Assembly (NCBI RefSeq): GCF_031755915.1
Contig: NC_083380.1
Coordinates: 13,950,001-14,014,000 of the forward strand
Length of the DNA: 64,000 bases
Direction: 5' to 3'
Source of the DNA: Ziziphus jujuba
Lineage: Eukaryota > Streptophyta > Magnoliopsida > Rosales > Rhamnaceae
In this document: positions 12,886 through 25,101 of the stretch, one piece after another
How the letters are laid out: every line of letters starts with the position of its first letter
Numbering within the stretch: position 1 is the stretch's first letter
Position numbers and translations under genes: made by a program
Notes under the pieces: model-generated
Databases searched by the model: none
What the model saw: the letters and a program-made list of their open reading frames with translations, nothing else
Told to the model about the DNA's origin: nothing

Positions 12886-14150
12886 GATTCTTAAACAATT
12901 TTGACATGAGAGGTAATAACTTTTTGTATCATCTTTCTTCAGGCAAAATTAGAGGAAGCTACTCTTTTCTCTACTTTTCAAATTATTTTTGAGTTCTAGC
13001 TTTTTTATTTAGTTTTCTATCTTCGGCTTTTTTAACCCTGGCACCATCTATACTTTGTTTAAAAGAACTTGCCACAGTTCTTTAAATTAGATTTTATATT
13101 GCCATCGAAACATCTAAACTGGTTATTCCGATTTGGATTTTTTCCTGCTTATGATTTTCTGTTTAACCAATTTAGTCTAGTCAACCAAGCCACATATCTT
13201 CATATTAAAAGATTGAATCTTAAAAAAAGAGAAAAAAAAGAAAAAAAAAAAAGAAAAAAGAAAAAGAAAGAAAGCAGGAGGATACCACTTTTTCCTTGTC
13301 TCATATTTTCGTTTAAACCTGCATCTCCTTGTCTAAAGTACAATATAAAATTGTATATGGGCTTGGCTTTGTAGACAAAGGTATATTGCAAATGCTTTTC
13401 TACAATATGATCTTAGCTTTCATACAAGATCTATTCAAGCATATATATATATATAAATATATGTATAACGTTGTTAAACCTTTTTGAATTCCATCAAAAA
13501 CATGAAAAATATATATATATAAATACATACATATATATATATATATATATATTAAATTTCAAAAAATGAGCTGGTCTGCGATAAGCAAGGCTTGAAGGCA
13601 GCTTGATTACAAAATGCCAAGTCCAATGCAAGCAGGCTGACTCTTTTTGGGCAGGGCAGCATATACCTCTTCTTGAGATGCGGCATTTGACTTAAGTTCT
13701 TTTTGTGGATATGATATTGATTTAAATTGGGCCACTAGCAAATTTCTGTGTGGTAGTACTTGTAATAAGTAGTTTGTAATTTCAATATGAAATTTGTGTC
13801 AATTTCTTTATGGTGTCTTGATTAGGATGATAATATTTTGGCAGGCAAAGAGTTAGCAAGACACAGATTCCTAGTGGCGGCGTCAAAAGGTGTCCAAATT
13901 ATACAACGTAGTCTGCAACTCTTTAGAGATGTACCGATTCTGGTAGTTTCTTTACATAGCTTGTAGAGTGATGAGGTCATTAAGTGTTGCTGGTTACGGT
14001 ATATTATGGGGCTTTTGATGGGCAAAGATTGCTTTTATTGGCAATTTAGGTGTGGGTTTGGCCTTATCACCCATTATCATTCTTACATACTACACTGTAT
14101 TATGCTCTTTATGGTTTTCCATCACTCTATTTTTGAAGTAGAGTGATAGC
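12886..14150 (+). other. eRF3 3' untranslated region with a probable 3'-UTR intron
   Basis: Downstream of the stop codon an AGAG|GTAATAAC donor at 12913 and a TTTTGGCAG|GCAAAGAG acceptor ending at 13844 would splice out about 930 nt, leaving a second UTR exon from 13845 to about 14150. The intron is strongly AT-rich with TA microsatellites (13440-13550), while the sequence after 13845 is less biased and transcript-like. The splice junction would lie 27 nt after the stop, closer than the roughly 50 nt that normally marks a transcript for nonsense-mediated decay. The end of the transcript is a guess. Confidence 0.55.
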
Positions 14151-14280
14151 TCATTTTTATTTTGTCCTAGCCACAGTTGTATTTGGAGAAAAAGAAAATG
14201 AAAAATATAGAGATTTATGAGACATCAATTTTCAGATATTAGTGTTATTTTAGAAACACTAGGAATTCGGGTGAATCTAC

Positions 14281-14452
14281 CATGGCTAACCCAGAAGCAA
14301 GTGGAGATGCATGTTCCGGTGCTCAATGTTCACAATCTAACGTATATCACTTTTTTCTTTTATTTTTTGGGACAATTAAGAGTTTTATTAGGATCAAACG
14401 GTAAATAATGTTGTTGCAGAAAGGGCTCGTCGGCAAAGCCAAGAAAAAGTAA
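14281..14452 (+). other. possible small gene or orphan exon pair
   Basis: An ATG at 14281 opens a 20-codon stretch starting MANPEASGDACSG and ending at a possible donor (AAC|GTATAT). After a short T-rich gap, TTGTTGCAG is followed by about 30 nt free of AT bias and then a donor-like AAAAA|GTAAAT. Base composition differs from the surrounding AT-rich sequence. No family is recognised, and both reading frames of the second piece are open. It may be a fragment of a dead gene, an extra eRF3 UTR exon, or chance. Confidence 0.2.
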
Positions 14453-16090
14453 ATATACTAATTATAAATATATTCTTTAGAAGTAGAACTGAAAAAATTT
14501 ATGCATTTTCAATTTTCTCTTTTTTGTGAATAGCAAAATGGTGAAATTATATGTTAAAATTTCCTATATATGTATGACTTCTCTTTATGACACTGCATTT
14601 TGTTTTTCTACTAAAGAGTTTTGTAGGACTTGTTTTCCTTCTCAATAACATTATCAATCCTAGTTTCATATTAAATTCAAATTATGTTTTTATTATTTTT
14701 TATGTTCGATGATTCATCACTTTCATTTGGACCAAATAGGGGACTTTATGTGAGGAAAATATTAGACAAACTTTTGTTAAAGATAGATTTTTTTGCTTAG
14801 AAATTTCTTAATGATAGTTAGATTATGTGGGTCTTATATCACAATTTATAATAATTTTAGAATTTGTTTGATCGTTATGTTTTTTTTAGAGAAAAAAAGA
14901 AAAAAGAAAAAAAAGGAGAAAAAGAAGAAAGAAAATTATCATGTTCTTAATTTAAGGGATTATATTACTTGTAACAATTTAATTATTTAAAGTTAGTCAT
15001 GTTCTTGGTTCAAGGATTAGTTCTAACAATTTAATTATTTAACTTACATTTTCCACAAAAAATTAATTATGCGAACAAATAAAGCATTTTCTTTGGTTCT
15101 GCAAAATAACAAATGCGGCCAACGTGAGTTGACAATTGTTGGCGTAATTATAATATTATAAAACTTGCATAATTAAACTCTAATAAGTTTATTGGATTTC
15201 ATCTGTTAAAATTCGTTAGTTTATTGGATCCTATTGCATGACATTATTATGGATTTGATATGGTATTGTCAACTCAAATATGTAAATTATCATACATGTT
15301 TGTGTATTGTTATCGTGTTATGTGAGATTTTATTAGATCTAAATATAAGATTTAAGATATAGACAAATTTACCATATATGTAAAAAATTTTGAAAATAGA
15401 CATATTATGAGGTTATAGATAATATTTATCATTTTAAATTAAAAAGCGTTTATCTTATACAAATATATACCATGTTTAATATATGTGACACATTCAAAAA
15501 AAATTAAATTTAATATGCGAATTTTAAAAAGTTGGATTATTTTGATTTAAACCTTTTCATATATATATATATATATATATGGATATATAATATTCTTCAT
15601 TTTAAACACGATTTTACCATTTTCATTTTACAAAACCAATTTACCATTTTTATGTTTTTTTTAATTCAAAAAAATTGTTTTAGAAATCATTATCAAACGG
15701 ACCCTAATTTACCGGACCTAGTTAAAAGGGTTAAAAGCTATACTATTTATGCACCTTTATGTTTCAACAGAATTAGGGTACGTAATTTCACAAATTATAG
15801 AAGGTGAATTTTAAACGTTTTTGTTTTTCCATGTTTGCTAAGAACATGGTTGGCCACAATTTATGTCAATGCCTTATTAGAATAATGTCTTGTTTTTGGA
15901 CGAAATTATAGGAATATTGTTGAAAATACATTAAGGAAAATCAATCAACTAAAAATTGTTATTAAGGAAATGGTTACAGAGCTCTTGTTGTTGATCATGA
16001 TCACATTCATGAGGCTACTATACAAAGAAAATTAGCAGGCAGCTATGAAATAAACGTAAAGGAAATCTACTACACATTTCTTGTTTTTCC
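14453..16090. other. intergenic, AT-rich, no gene seen
   Basis: This stretch holds purine-rich A/G runs (14888-14935), a TA microsatellite (15560-15580) and no supported coding region. Its last 100 bases form the promoter of SABATH gene A. Confidence 0.5.
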
Positions 16091-16095
16091 ACCAC

Positions 16096-16104
16096 TATAT
16101 AAAA
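16096..16104 (+). promoter_or_regulatory. TATA box of SABATH gene A
   Basis: TATATAAAA lies about 120 bases before the start codon, followed by a long A-rich leader (16150-16216) with poly-A runs of over 10 bases. Distance and sequence fit a plant core promoter. Confidence 0.6.
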
Positions 16105-16216
16105 TTGGGATTAAAACAAACCTTTTCCTGGGTTTGAAAAAAGAGGACAAAAAAACAAAAAAAAAAAAAAAAAAAAAAAAGAGAGAAAAACAGAAACAAA
16201 AGAAAAAAAAAAAAAA

Positions 16217-18241
16217 ATGGCTGCAGAATCATTTCCCATGATTGGAGGAGATGGCCCTTATAGTTATTCTAAAAATTCAAATCTACAGGTACATTATTCA
16301 GAACTATAATTCGCAGTTTGCTTCTCACCTCTTATATATTTTCTGTAAATTAGTTTTTTACTTTTCAGTGCATGCATTGGCTTATTAATTAATTGTTACT
16401 TTTCTGCGTAATGTTTTTGAAAAAAATTTCTTGCAAAGAATTAATCAAGAATCACAACCTTCTTCAATATAATAGGTTTTTCTATAAAAAAAAAAACTGA
16501 CTTTAATTTACCACTCCACGCTACAAAAGTTAAAAAAAAAAAAAAAAAAAAACCATGGTTTTTGGCACGATGAATTCTTGTGGCTAAAATTACTTTTGGC
16601 TATTAGTATTCAACCGCAATGATTAATTTTTACTGCAAAAATTATTATAGTTAAAAATGCTTTTAACTTAAAAAAATACATGATATGGATGTGGCTAAAT
16701 ATTTTTGATACTTTAATGAGACTTATTGTGGCTAAATATTATGTACGTTTTTAGCCACAACATTTTTTTGGTTGTGCCTATTCTTGAAAATTTGATGGGA
16801 AATTTTCGTTCATCTTTTTAGAGACCAAATTTCAAAGTTTTGTCCCTAATAGGATTATAGACACAAATTTTTACCAGGAGGGTATGAAAATTTCGTCGCC
16901 ACCAAAAAAGAAAAAAGAAAAAAGAGAGTTTGATAATATGCTATATATACTTGCAGTAATTATATTTTCTTTGATTAATGCTTCAGAGAGAAGCAGCCGA
17001 AAATGCCAGGGAAATGCTGGTCTCTGCCATAGTTGAAAACCTTGACATTGAAAAAGAACTGTGTCCCATTTCAAATACTTTCACAATTGCCGATTTAGGC
17101 TGTTCTACCGGACCAAACACATTCATTGCAGTCCAAAACATAATTGAAGCTGTATCACAAGCATTCCAAACCAAAAACCAATCTCAAATCCCTGATTTCC
17201 AAGTCTATTTCAGTGACCATGTCTCAAACGATTTCAATATTCTCTTTGCAAATCTTCCAAAAGATGGCAAATATTTTGCAGCCGGAGTTCCGGGTTCTTT
17301 CCATGGAAGATTGTTTCCAAAAGCTTCTCTTAGTTTTGTTTACTCCTCTTATGCTCTTCAGTGGCTTTCAAAGGCACCCCAAGAGCTAAGGGATTCAAAC
17401 TTGCCGGCTTTCAATAAAGGAAAGATATTTTATACTAATGCTGCTGATGAAGTTGGTCAGGCTTATTTTGGTCAGTACTCTGAGGATTTACTCTGCTTTC
17501 TTGATGCTCGAGCACAAGAGCTAACTCCAGGTGGGTTAATGGCGCTTCTCATACCAGGACGTCCTGATGCTACATTACCTGCAAATTCATCACTTGGCCC
17601 GATTTTCGAACCATTCGAATCTTGTCTTGTAGATATGGCTAATGAGGTTAGTAAATTAAGCACTTTGTATTTTATTTCATGCAGTGTAAAACTTTAGATG
17701 AAAATTAACACTTTTGAACTCATTACAACTAAAATCACCTTGGCATTTTTGTTTGAAATATGAAATAAAACCAATATATTTTGTGTTAGTTTCAATGAAA
17801 ATATGCATATATATATATATATATATAGCTTTGCATTAGTTTATTGTTTTGGAATTTTATGTATCAAATTCCTTGGTAACTTAAAAACTAGAAATGTTAT
17901 TGCTTATATCTTTGAAGGGATTAATAAGCAAAGACAAAATCGACACCTTCAACTTGCCCATGTACAGTCCATCACCAGAGGAGCTGAGGAAATTAATACA
18001 GAAAAATGGATGTTTTGAAATCGTTAAATTGGATGAGCAACCTGGAGGCAGTGTTCCTTTGCCTAGTGCTGAAGGGTGCAGAGCTGGGTTAGAAACCCTA
18101 ATCAGCAATCATTTTGGAAGTGAAATCATTGAACAATTTTTTGATCGCTACGCAAAGAAAGTTGAAGGTCGTCCTCCATTGAATTCTGCTATCGATGGTG
18201 TTGGTCCCGGACTTTTCATCTTATTAAAACGCAATCTCTGA
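16217..18241 (+). CDS. SABATH gene A: SAM-dependent carboxyl methyltransferase
   Basis: Predicted to move a methyl group from S-adenosylmethionine to the carboxyl of a small acid, as in the salicylate/benzoate/farnesoate/IAA methyltransferase family. Exons 16217-16288, 16987-17646 and 17918-18241, all phase 0, give 351 residues, close to the family's usual 350-380. The N-terminus has the GGDGPYSYSKNS substrate-side motif (about residues 9-20). DLGCSTGPNT at 60-69 is the SAM-binding loop. SDHVSNDFN and PGSFHGRLFP follow, and SSYALQWLS carries the aromatic-pocket Trp at 150 with Gln at 149. The closest class by eye is the group annotated as probable S-adenosylmethionine-dependent methyltransferase or farnesoic acid methyltransferase; the true substrate cannot be read from the sequence. 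It differs clearly from genes B, C, E and H (for example FHGRLFPKASL and a TFNLPMYSPSPEELRK last exon) and is the only full copy of its subtype here. A TATA box stands upstream. Confidence 0.9.
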
Positions 18242-19148
18242 TATTATAGTTCATCTTTCGGTTTAATAATGTGCACAAAAGAATGATGGTTTGACACCTA
18301 TTATATTGCCATGTCTCATATTTTAAAAAGAATGATGGTTTCCTTATATGATGATGATATATTGGTCAATTTCAGTTATGATGTTATGTGAGTCGTTATC
18401 TATATATATGTGTCCTGTAATAAACAATGATGTTACATATTGGTAATAGTTGTTGTGGAGTTGTGAGAAGTGATATTGATGTTTCGATGGGCAGATTCAA
18501 CTGCTTATTTTGTGGTTTACCCAAAAAAAAAAAAAAAAAAAAATTGCTTATTTTGTGATTTTATGTTTCGTTGTGCCATTGATTTGTCATTTTGTTTGGA
18601 CTCCTCCATCAGTAAGTAATTCACAGATAAATAATTTGCACTCTGGTTTTCTAAGAAATCTAAATAGGTTTTCTGTATCTCAATAGTTCTTGTTGTCACT
18701 TATGGATTGTGGTCATAGCTAAAATTTTTTAATACCTCAACATTATCTTTCATGTTCAAAATTATCAACGATCAGCATTAAAAATTAAGAAAAATGCTTT
18801 GTTGAATGTTTCTTTTTCCAATAAAATTATAAGTTGATAGATCTAACTTTGATTGGTGCAGCCCCTTTTTGACTAAGTACCACCTAACTATGAACCTTCA
18901 TGTCAAAAGGAGCTTGGAATATTGCAAAAGTAAATATCTAAGATATTTATTAAAAAAAAAGTAAATATCTAAGATATTGATATGATAAGTACTATAGCTA
19001 CCATATTGTAATATGGTCAATTAAAATAAGATTCTCAATCTGGACATATTTCTTCCAAACCCCTTGTTATAAAATATATAAATATATATAGGTGAATCAA
19101 GAAGTATTTACTAGTAACTATAGTTGCATAGTCGATCATTTTGGGGGT

Positions 19149-19169
19149 AGAGAGAGAGAGAGAGAGAGA
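19149..19169 (+). repeat. (AG)n microsatellite in the leader of gene B
   Basis: About ten AG units lie 20 bases before the start codon of gene B. A longer AG tract stands at the matching place before gene C (about 25045-25069) and a very short one before gene E (about 32417-32424), so this is an inherited leader feature whose length has drifted among the copies. Confidence 0.85.
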
Positions 19170-19189
19170 ATAGTGAAGGAAATAAAAGC

Positions 19190-19688
19190 ATGGAAATCTC
19201 TGAAGCATATCCAATGAATGGCGGAGATGGCCTCCATAGCTACGCCAAGAACTCCACTCCCCAGGTAATTCTTATAGAATACGCCAAATCCTTAATAGAT
19301 TGAAAACCAAACATAACCCAAAAGGAAATATGTTATTTCTATGCAGAAAATTGATATTTAGATGCATGTTTTGAATGATAGTTATTTCTATGCAGAAAAT
19401 TGATATTTAGATGCATGTTTTGAATGATAGATTCTTTGTATCCAAAATAAACGAAAAACCAGAGGCAATTATAAATTTGATGACTCTGTATAAGGTAAAT
19501 ATATTCCCAATATTCTCAGTATTTCCTTCCCTCTTCAAGTTTCCAACAAAATGAAATCAAAGTTTCCAACAACATGGACAAAATAAAAAAAATAGATAAA
19601 GAAAATTACTAACAATTTGATGGTTCCAAAAGACAGAACAAATCAAATTGTAAAACCAGAAAGTGCTATTGTTCGAGCAATCACATGT

Positions 19689-19727
<39 letters not shown>

Positions 19728-21324
19728 TTTTTTTTATTTGTATTTGGCAGAGAAGAATCATAGATGTTTCCAAAGAAGTAGCAAAAGAGGCAATTTTAGA
19801 AAAGCTTGACATTGGTGTTCTTAATTCTTCAAAAACATTTGGGATTGCAGATTTGGGTTGCTCTGTTGGTCCAAATACATTTGCAGCAGTGGAAAACATA
19901 ATCGAAGCTGTGAAAAACAAATACCAAAGCCGAGGCCTAAATTCCAAAATCCCAGAATTCCAAGTCTTTTTCAATGACCATGTCTCTAATGATTTCAACT
20001 TGCTCTTCGCATCCCTCCCTCAGGACAAACAATACTATGCTGCAGGCTCGCCGGGCTCTTTCTACGGTCGCCTATTTCCCGAGGCTTCTCTTCACATTGT
20101 TCATTCTTCCACTGCCCTGCAATGGCTTTCTAGAGTGCCGAAAGAGATAGTGGACAAGGACTCTCCTGCTTGGAATAAAGGAAAAGTTCACTATGCAAGT
20201 TCTGGTGACCAAGTGATTCAGGCTTATAAAGCTCAATATGAAAAGGACATGGAGAAATTCCTTCAAGCCAGGGCACATGAGATTGTGCATGACGGGCTAA
20301 TGCTACTCATTTTACCTTTCAACCCCAATGGAATTCATCCTTCTCAATCTGCATCAAATTTGTGTTTAGACCTTTTTGGATATTCTCTCATGGACCTTGC
20401 AAAAAAGGTAAAAAAGAAAAAAAATGATATATGACATCGTTATTGCTTTAATTTCAATAGTCTTTTTTATGAAATTATTGTCATTTATTAAAAGCATATA
20501 AAAATTCACTTCCTTTAAGTTTAAACTTGTATGCCTTACTTGATATCCATGTCAAAAAAAGGGCTACTAAAGTATATAAAAAGCCTATCCTACAAGCTTG
20601 GATTTTTAAAAAATGGAGGTTTAATATGGTCATTGAAATGGTAACGGAATTTGGAGCTTAGTACTATTTAGGAGCATGTGAGTTATGTGCCACTGTGTTT
20701 TAATTTCTCAGTGCAACAAACTGTAATTAGGCTCATGATACGATATTACCACTTTTGCTGAAAGCTAGAATTTGTAGAAAATAAACTTTTTACTTAATTT
20801 AATATTCTCCTTTCATGTGTGGACCTTCAATGTGAAGCGCATACAAACCTATGGAAGTGGGTTTTTTGTTGTTTTGTTTGTTTGTTTGTTTTTTTTTTTT
20901 TTTTTTTAATACACTTGTAATATCATTTAAATATAATCATGGCTTATATATATATATATATATATATATGCAGGGAAGAGTTAGTGAGGAGAAAGTGGAT
21001 TCCTTTAACCTTCCATTATATATCACGACTCCCCAAGAATTTAAAGCTGTTGTGGAAAGAAATGAAGGTTTCAGCATAGAAAGAACGGAAATATTGCCTA
21101 GAACAGATTTTGTAAATGGAATTGGCCCAAATGGGCATCAAATAGCAACTTACCTGAGAGCTGGGATGGAGGGGTTAATTAAGAAGCATTTTGGAGGTGA
21201 TATCATAGATGAACTCTTTGAGTTGTATGCTAAGAAAGCCGATGAGATATTAATCCCCGCCATGGTTAAATCAGCTGAACAGGGAGTTACCTTATTTGCT
21301 GTGCTTAAACGCAAAGCTTATTAG
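19190..21324 (+). CDS. SABATH gene B: SAM-dependent carboxyl methyltransferase
   Basis: Exons 19190-19264, 19751-20407 and 20974-21324, all phase 0, give 360 residues with no break. Key features are AYPMNGGDGLHSYAKNS at the N-terminus, the SAM-binding DLGCSVGPNT at 59-68, FNDHVSNDFN at about 99-108, PGSFYGRLFPEASLH, and SSTALQWLS with Trp150 and Gln149. The last exon contains DIIDELFELYAKKADEIL and ends VLKRKAY. It is the first of four intact copies of this subtype and is very like C and E. Intron 1 contains a 49-bp tandem duplication (19332-19380 and 19381-19429) and a poly-T run before the acceptor. It is followed by a dead A-type last exon. Family is certain; the acid it methylates is unknown. 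Confidence 0.9.
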
Positions 21325-21629
21325 TCTTTCATATGAAGGATTTATAATGTGTTGGCTAAATTTGAGGATCCTGTAAACATAACCGTATTGGAAACACAAC
21401 CTTTCCTTTATATATAGATAGAATGTGTGTTTATGTTTGCTATATTCATTTGAAGATGGTTTCCTGCCAAGCAAAGCATGCCTGATGCATATTAACTTGC
21501 CGATGTACATATATATTAGTTTCAATCAGAATATGCATATTATAGCTTTGCTTTAGTTTCTGTTTGAAATTTTATATATCAAATTCCTTGGTAACTAAAT
21601 TAGTAATGTTATTGATTAGAACTTTTAAG

Positions 21630-21960
21630 GGATTAGTAAGCCAAGACAAAATTGACACCTTCAACTTGCCCATGTACAGTCCATCACCAAAGGAGCTGAG
21701 GAAATTAATACAGAAAAAAAGGGTGTTTTGAAACTGTTAAATTGGAAGAGCAATTCCTGGTGGTAGTGATCCTTCTAGTGATAAAGGGTGCAGAGCTGGG
21801 TTAGAAATCCTAACCAGCAATCATTTTGGAAGTGAAATCATTGAACACTTTTTTTGTTCGCTATCCCAGAAAGTTGCAGGTTGTCCTCTGTTGAGTTCTA
21901 CTACAGATGGTGCTGGTCCTGAACTTTTCATCTGACTAAATCACAATCCCTAATTTTATA
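21630..21960 (+). pseudogene. relic of an A-type SABATH last exon
   Basis: The sequence from GGATTAGTAAGCCAAGAC onward matches exon 3 of gene A (TFNLPMYSPSP, then KLIQK) but has frame shifts in poly-A and poly-T runs and an altered C-terminus. The matching first and second exons are absent upstream, where gene B stands instead. It marks an old A-type neighbour of gene B. Confidence 0.8.
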
Positions 21961-22069
21961 TTTAAACCCTTTTTTGAAGAACTATCTTTCAATTTATAAC
22001 GACACTATTGCGCTTCTATCTTTCAATCTATAACGGCACTTATTGCACTTCTATGTATCCTAATCCCAT

Positions 22070-24310
22070 TTTTATTTTTTATTTTTTATTTTTTCTAATA
22101 TTGGGATTTCATTGAAACCAAAAGCAAGATACAAGAAATTCGTAGTATCCAAAGGTATACTATCCCGAGTCTCACGTACACTACAAGAGGATGGTAATCA
22201 GTAAGGGTCAACTGGGCCACTAAAAGATTGTTTAGCTGCCTATTTTCCCACAATATGGGCTAATTTGTTTGCCTTTCTGGGGGCCCAAACAAAAGAAATT
22301 AATTCAAAATTAGGAGTGAAAGATAAAATGTTCACAACGATACTTTCCCAGTGCAAACATGTTGTGTCTCTCTTACTGATGGCATGGCAAACTATTAAAG
22401 CATCTGTTTCCACGCAAATATTTCTTCACCCGAAGGACGAGCCGACTTGGATAGCTCTCCTAATAGCTTCAGCTTCTGCCACTTCAGGCATAGATATCTC
22501 TGACCTGAAAGTTTGGATATGTATGGTTCCCCCCTTTTCATTTCACGCTACCATCACCAGGAAGCAACCACCTTCTGTCATTGCTGCATCAGTATTAACT
22601 TTAATCACTTCGGTCGGAGGATGCTTCCAAGAGTGCATGTTTGGCTCTGGCCCATCCAAGGGGCTTGTCTCATCATCTGTCTTGGAGGCTTCTAGGAGTT
22701 CTTTGTATCTGGTAGTTACCGCATTCACCATAAATTGGAGTAGCAACGAAATCCTTATGAAGAGTTTGGTTATGCTCCCACCACAGCTACTCTAGAATTA
22801 AAGCACTTAAGGTGGAAAAAATTATCCTTATCTTCATAGTGAACTGGTAAAATTCCTTCTGGCTCCACCAGGCATTTGAGATAGGAATTGAGGTTATTAC
22901 ACCTAGTGTTTTCCCACCTCACACTCCACGGGCATGCAAACCAGACTCTTTTGGCTATTTCACATTGGGAAAAAACATGTGTTTCATCTTTGCAGCACTG
23001 ACATCCGTGAGCACACTGATTGTTTTCAACATTAATTCCTTTGGCTTCTAGGTTTGATAACACCGATAAAGCGTGATTGGCAAGTTTCCAAAGGAAGAAC
23101 TTTGATCTCTCATATACTTTACTACTCCATAAAGTCTTCCACCACTTTTCACCTCTCAAGCTTCCTCCTTCTTGTAGCTTATAAGCCGACTTCACAGAAA
23201 AATGCTCTGATTTAGAACCCATCCACAATAATTTATCTTTGTGAAAAAGTTTTGTCCAGAACATTCCATTGATATTTTCCACCGTTTGTTAATCAAAGAG
23301 GCTGTTAATGTAATTCCAGTTCCATTCGCCATTGCTCTCCTTCAATGAACTAAGCATGCCCATAATGGAGGGGGGCTGGTTCCTTGGATTGTTGGGAATC
23401 TATGGGTCTTCCTAAATGTTTATGGAATCTCCCTTCACAACTCTATAGCAAAGACCTTTAGCTAACAAAAATCTTGTTTTAAGAATGCCATTCCACTGCC
23501 AGGGACATCCATTTTTCTATTTGCATCTCATGAAGGCAGAAAACGAAAAGTATTTGGACTTCAATGCTTGGACCTATATTTTGTTTTCTTCCGTAGTCAA
23601 GCTCCACCCTAACTTTGCAACTAAGGTTTTGTTGAAACTCCACAGGTTCTTAAAGCCAAGACAACCATTTAATTTCGATTGGCAGATAATTTTAGCAGAT
23701 AATTTTCCAAGACATTGGAATGAAGCCTGAAGCCTGTCGAAATATTAGGATCATTCCTCCACATAAAAGCTCTAGCCAGTTTCTCAATATTCTCTCACCG
23801 GCCTTTTAGCATAAGAAAGATAGACATTGAATACACAGACATTGAAGATGCTGCATGCTTTATTAGTGTGGCTTTCCCTATTTCATAAGAAAATTTTGGG
23901 TGCATCGGTACCATTTTGAATGATTTGTTGACATGTGTTAAAATATAATATTATAATGCTTCAATATTTATATCCTCTCTCTCTCCATTTTTAATATTTC
24001 AATATTTACAATTTCTCTCTCCATTTTTAATGCTTTAAATGATGATTTAATTTATGTTGTAGTTATTTTTAACACATGTCAGCAAATCATTCGAAATAGT
24101 ATCAAGTAAGCTGGTATCACGGATACATCCAAGATTTTCTCCTGTTTGAGTCAGCCTTGAAACCTCATTTCCAGCTTGTTTTTTAAATCTTCAAAATCCA
24201 TGTTCTTATTTTTTCCTTAAAAACAGAGGGAGTCCCAAGTATTTTGCTGCCTTTTGTAGTCCCTTCATTCTTAAGCATCTCCGAATCATTACTCTATGGA
24301 AAAAAAAGAA
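22070..24310 (-). mobile_element. 5'-truncated LINE (non-LTR retrotransposon) with RNase H region
   Basis: On the minus strand, in element order, it shows the end of a reverse transcriptase (near 24250-24140, a KYLGLPLFLR-like stretch, resuming below 23890 with a GKATLIK-like stretch), a zf-RVT zinc-binding region (about 23282-22800, with the pattern Cys-x3-Cys...His), a plant RNase H region (about 22740-22480, with VIKVNTDAA), and an A-rich TAAAAAA-type tail (plus strand 22070-22096). Many stops show it is dead. It lies in the 3' flank of the gene B unit; the flank of the neighbouring units resumes past about 24310. The long + strand open frame inside it is antisense. A MITE is nested within the element. 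Confidence 0.8.
23890..24138. mobile_element. MITE nested inside the LINE
   Basis: About 249 bp with inverted ends: the left arm (23890-23944, AAAATTTTGGGTGCATC...GACATGTGTTAA) matches the reverse complement of the right arm (24068-24138), apart from a gap of about 15 bases and scattered changes. It interrupts the LINE between the KYLGLPLFLR-like and GKATLIK-like stretches, which join up again when it is removed. The target duplication is not clean, so the superfamily is left open. Confidence 0.6.
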
Positions 24311-25036
24311 GCATCCTGATTTGTCAGTATTGAATAATTGGCCAGTCCTTTTTGACTTTTGCACTTTGCTTTTTTAAGAAATCCTCTAAGTTTTGCCTCT
24401 CAGTAGTAGTACTTGTCAATTATGGATTCTGGTCTAATTTTTTTTAATACTTAAATATTGTCTCATGTTCAAAATTATCAAAGATGAGCATTAAAGACTA
24501 TTAAAATGCTTCGTTGAATGGGCCTTTTTTTTTTAATATTTTTTCCCAGACCATGCGAATAAAAGTCAATTGATAAATCAAAAAAGTTTGATTCGTGCAA
24601 CTCCTTTTTGACTGAAAGCATAATCAAACTATGACTCTAGCTAGATGACAAAAGGAGCTTGGAAAATTGCAAAAGAAAATATTATATATATATATATATA
24701 ATAAGTAGTATAGCTACCGTATAAAAAAAAAAAAAAAGAAAATTCCCATTCCAGACATGTTTCTTCCAACCTCAAATGTTATAAGAATTATGATATTTGT
24801 TATTACCAATGATAATCGGTAAATTTTAATTAAAATATTTAATTTTATTATTTTTTATTTTAAAAATGATCTGTTTAATAACAACTGTTTAATTTATCAT
24901 TTGATCAATAACTTTCATCGGTGGTCATCAACAATTACAAATGACTAATAGTATTTTTCATCCTATAAGAAAAACATATATAATATATATAGGTGTTACA
25001 AAAGCCATTACTGCAAAGTAAAGCATTTGGAGAGGG

Positions 25037-25069
<33 letters not shown>

Positions 25070-25101
25070 AAGTTAGAGCGAAGAGTGAAGAAATTAAAAG
25101 C

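Noticed and set aside
22265..22795. 176-codon + strand open frame
   Set aside because: It is antisense to the RNase H region of the minus-strand LINE and has no recognisable motif of its own.
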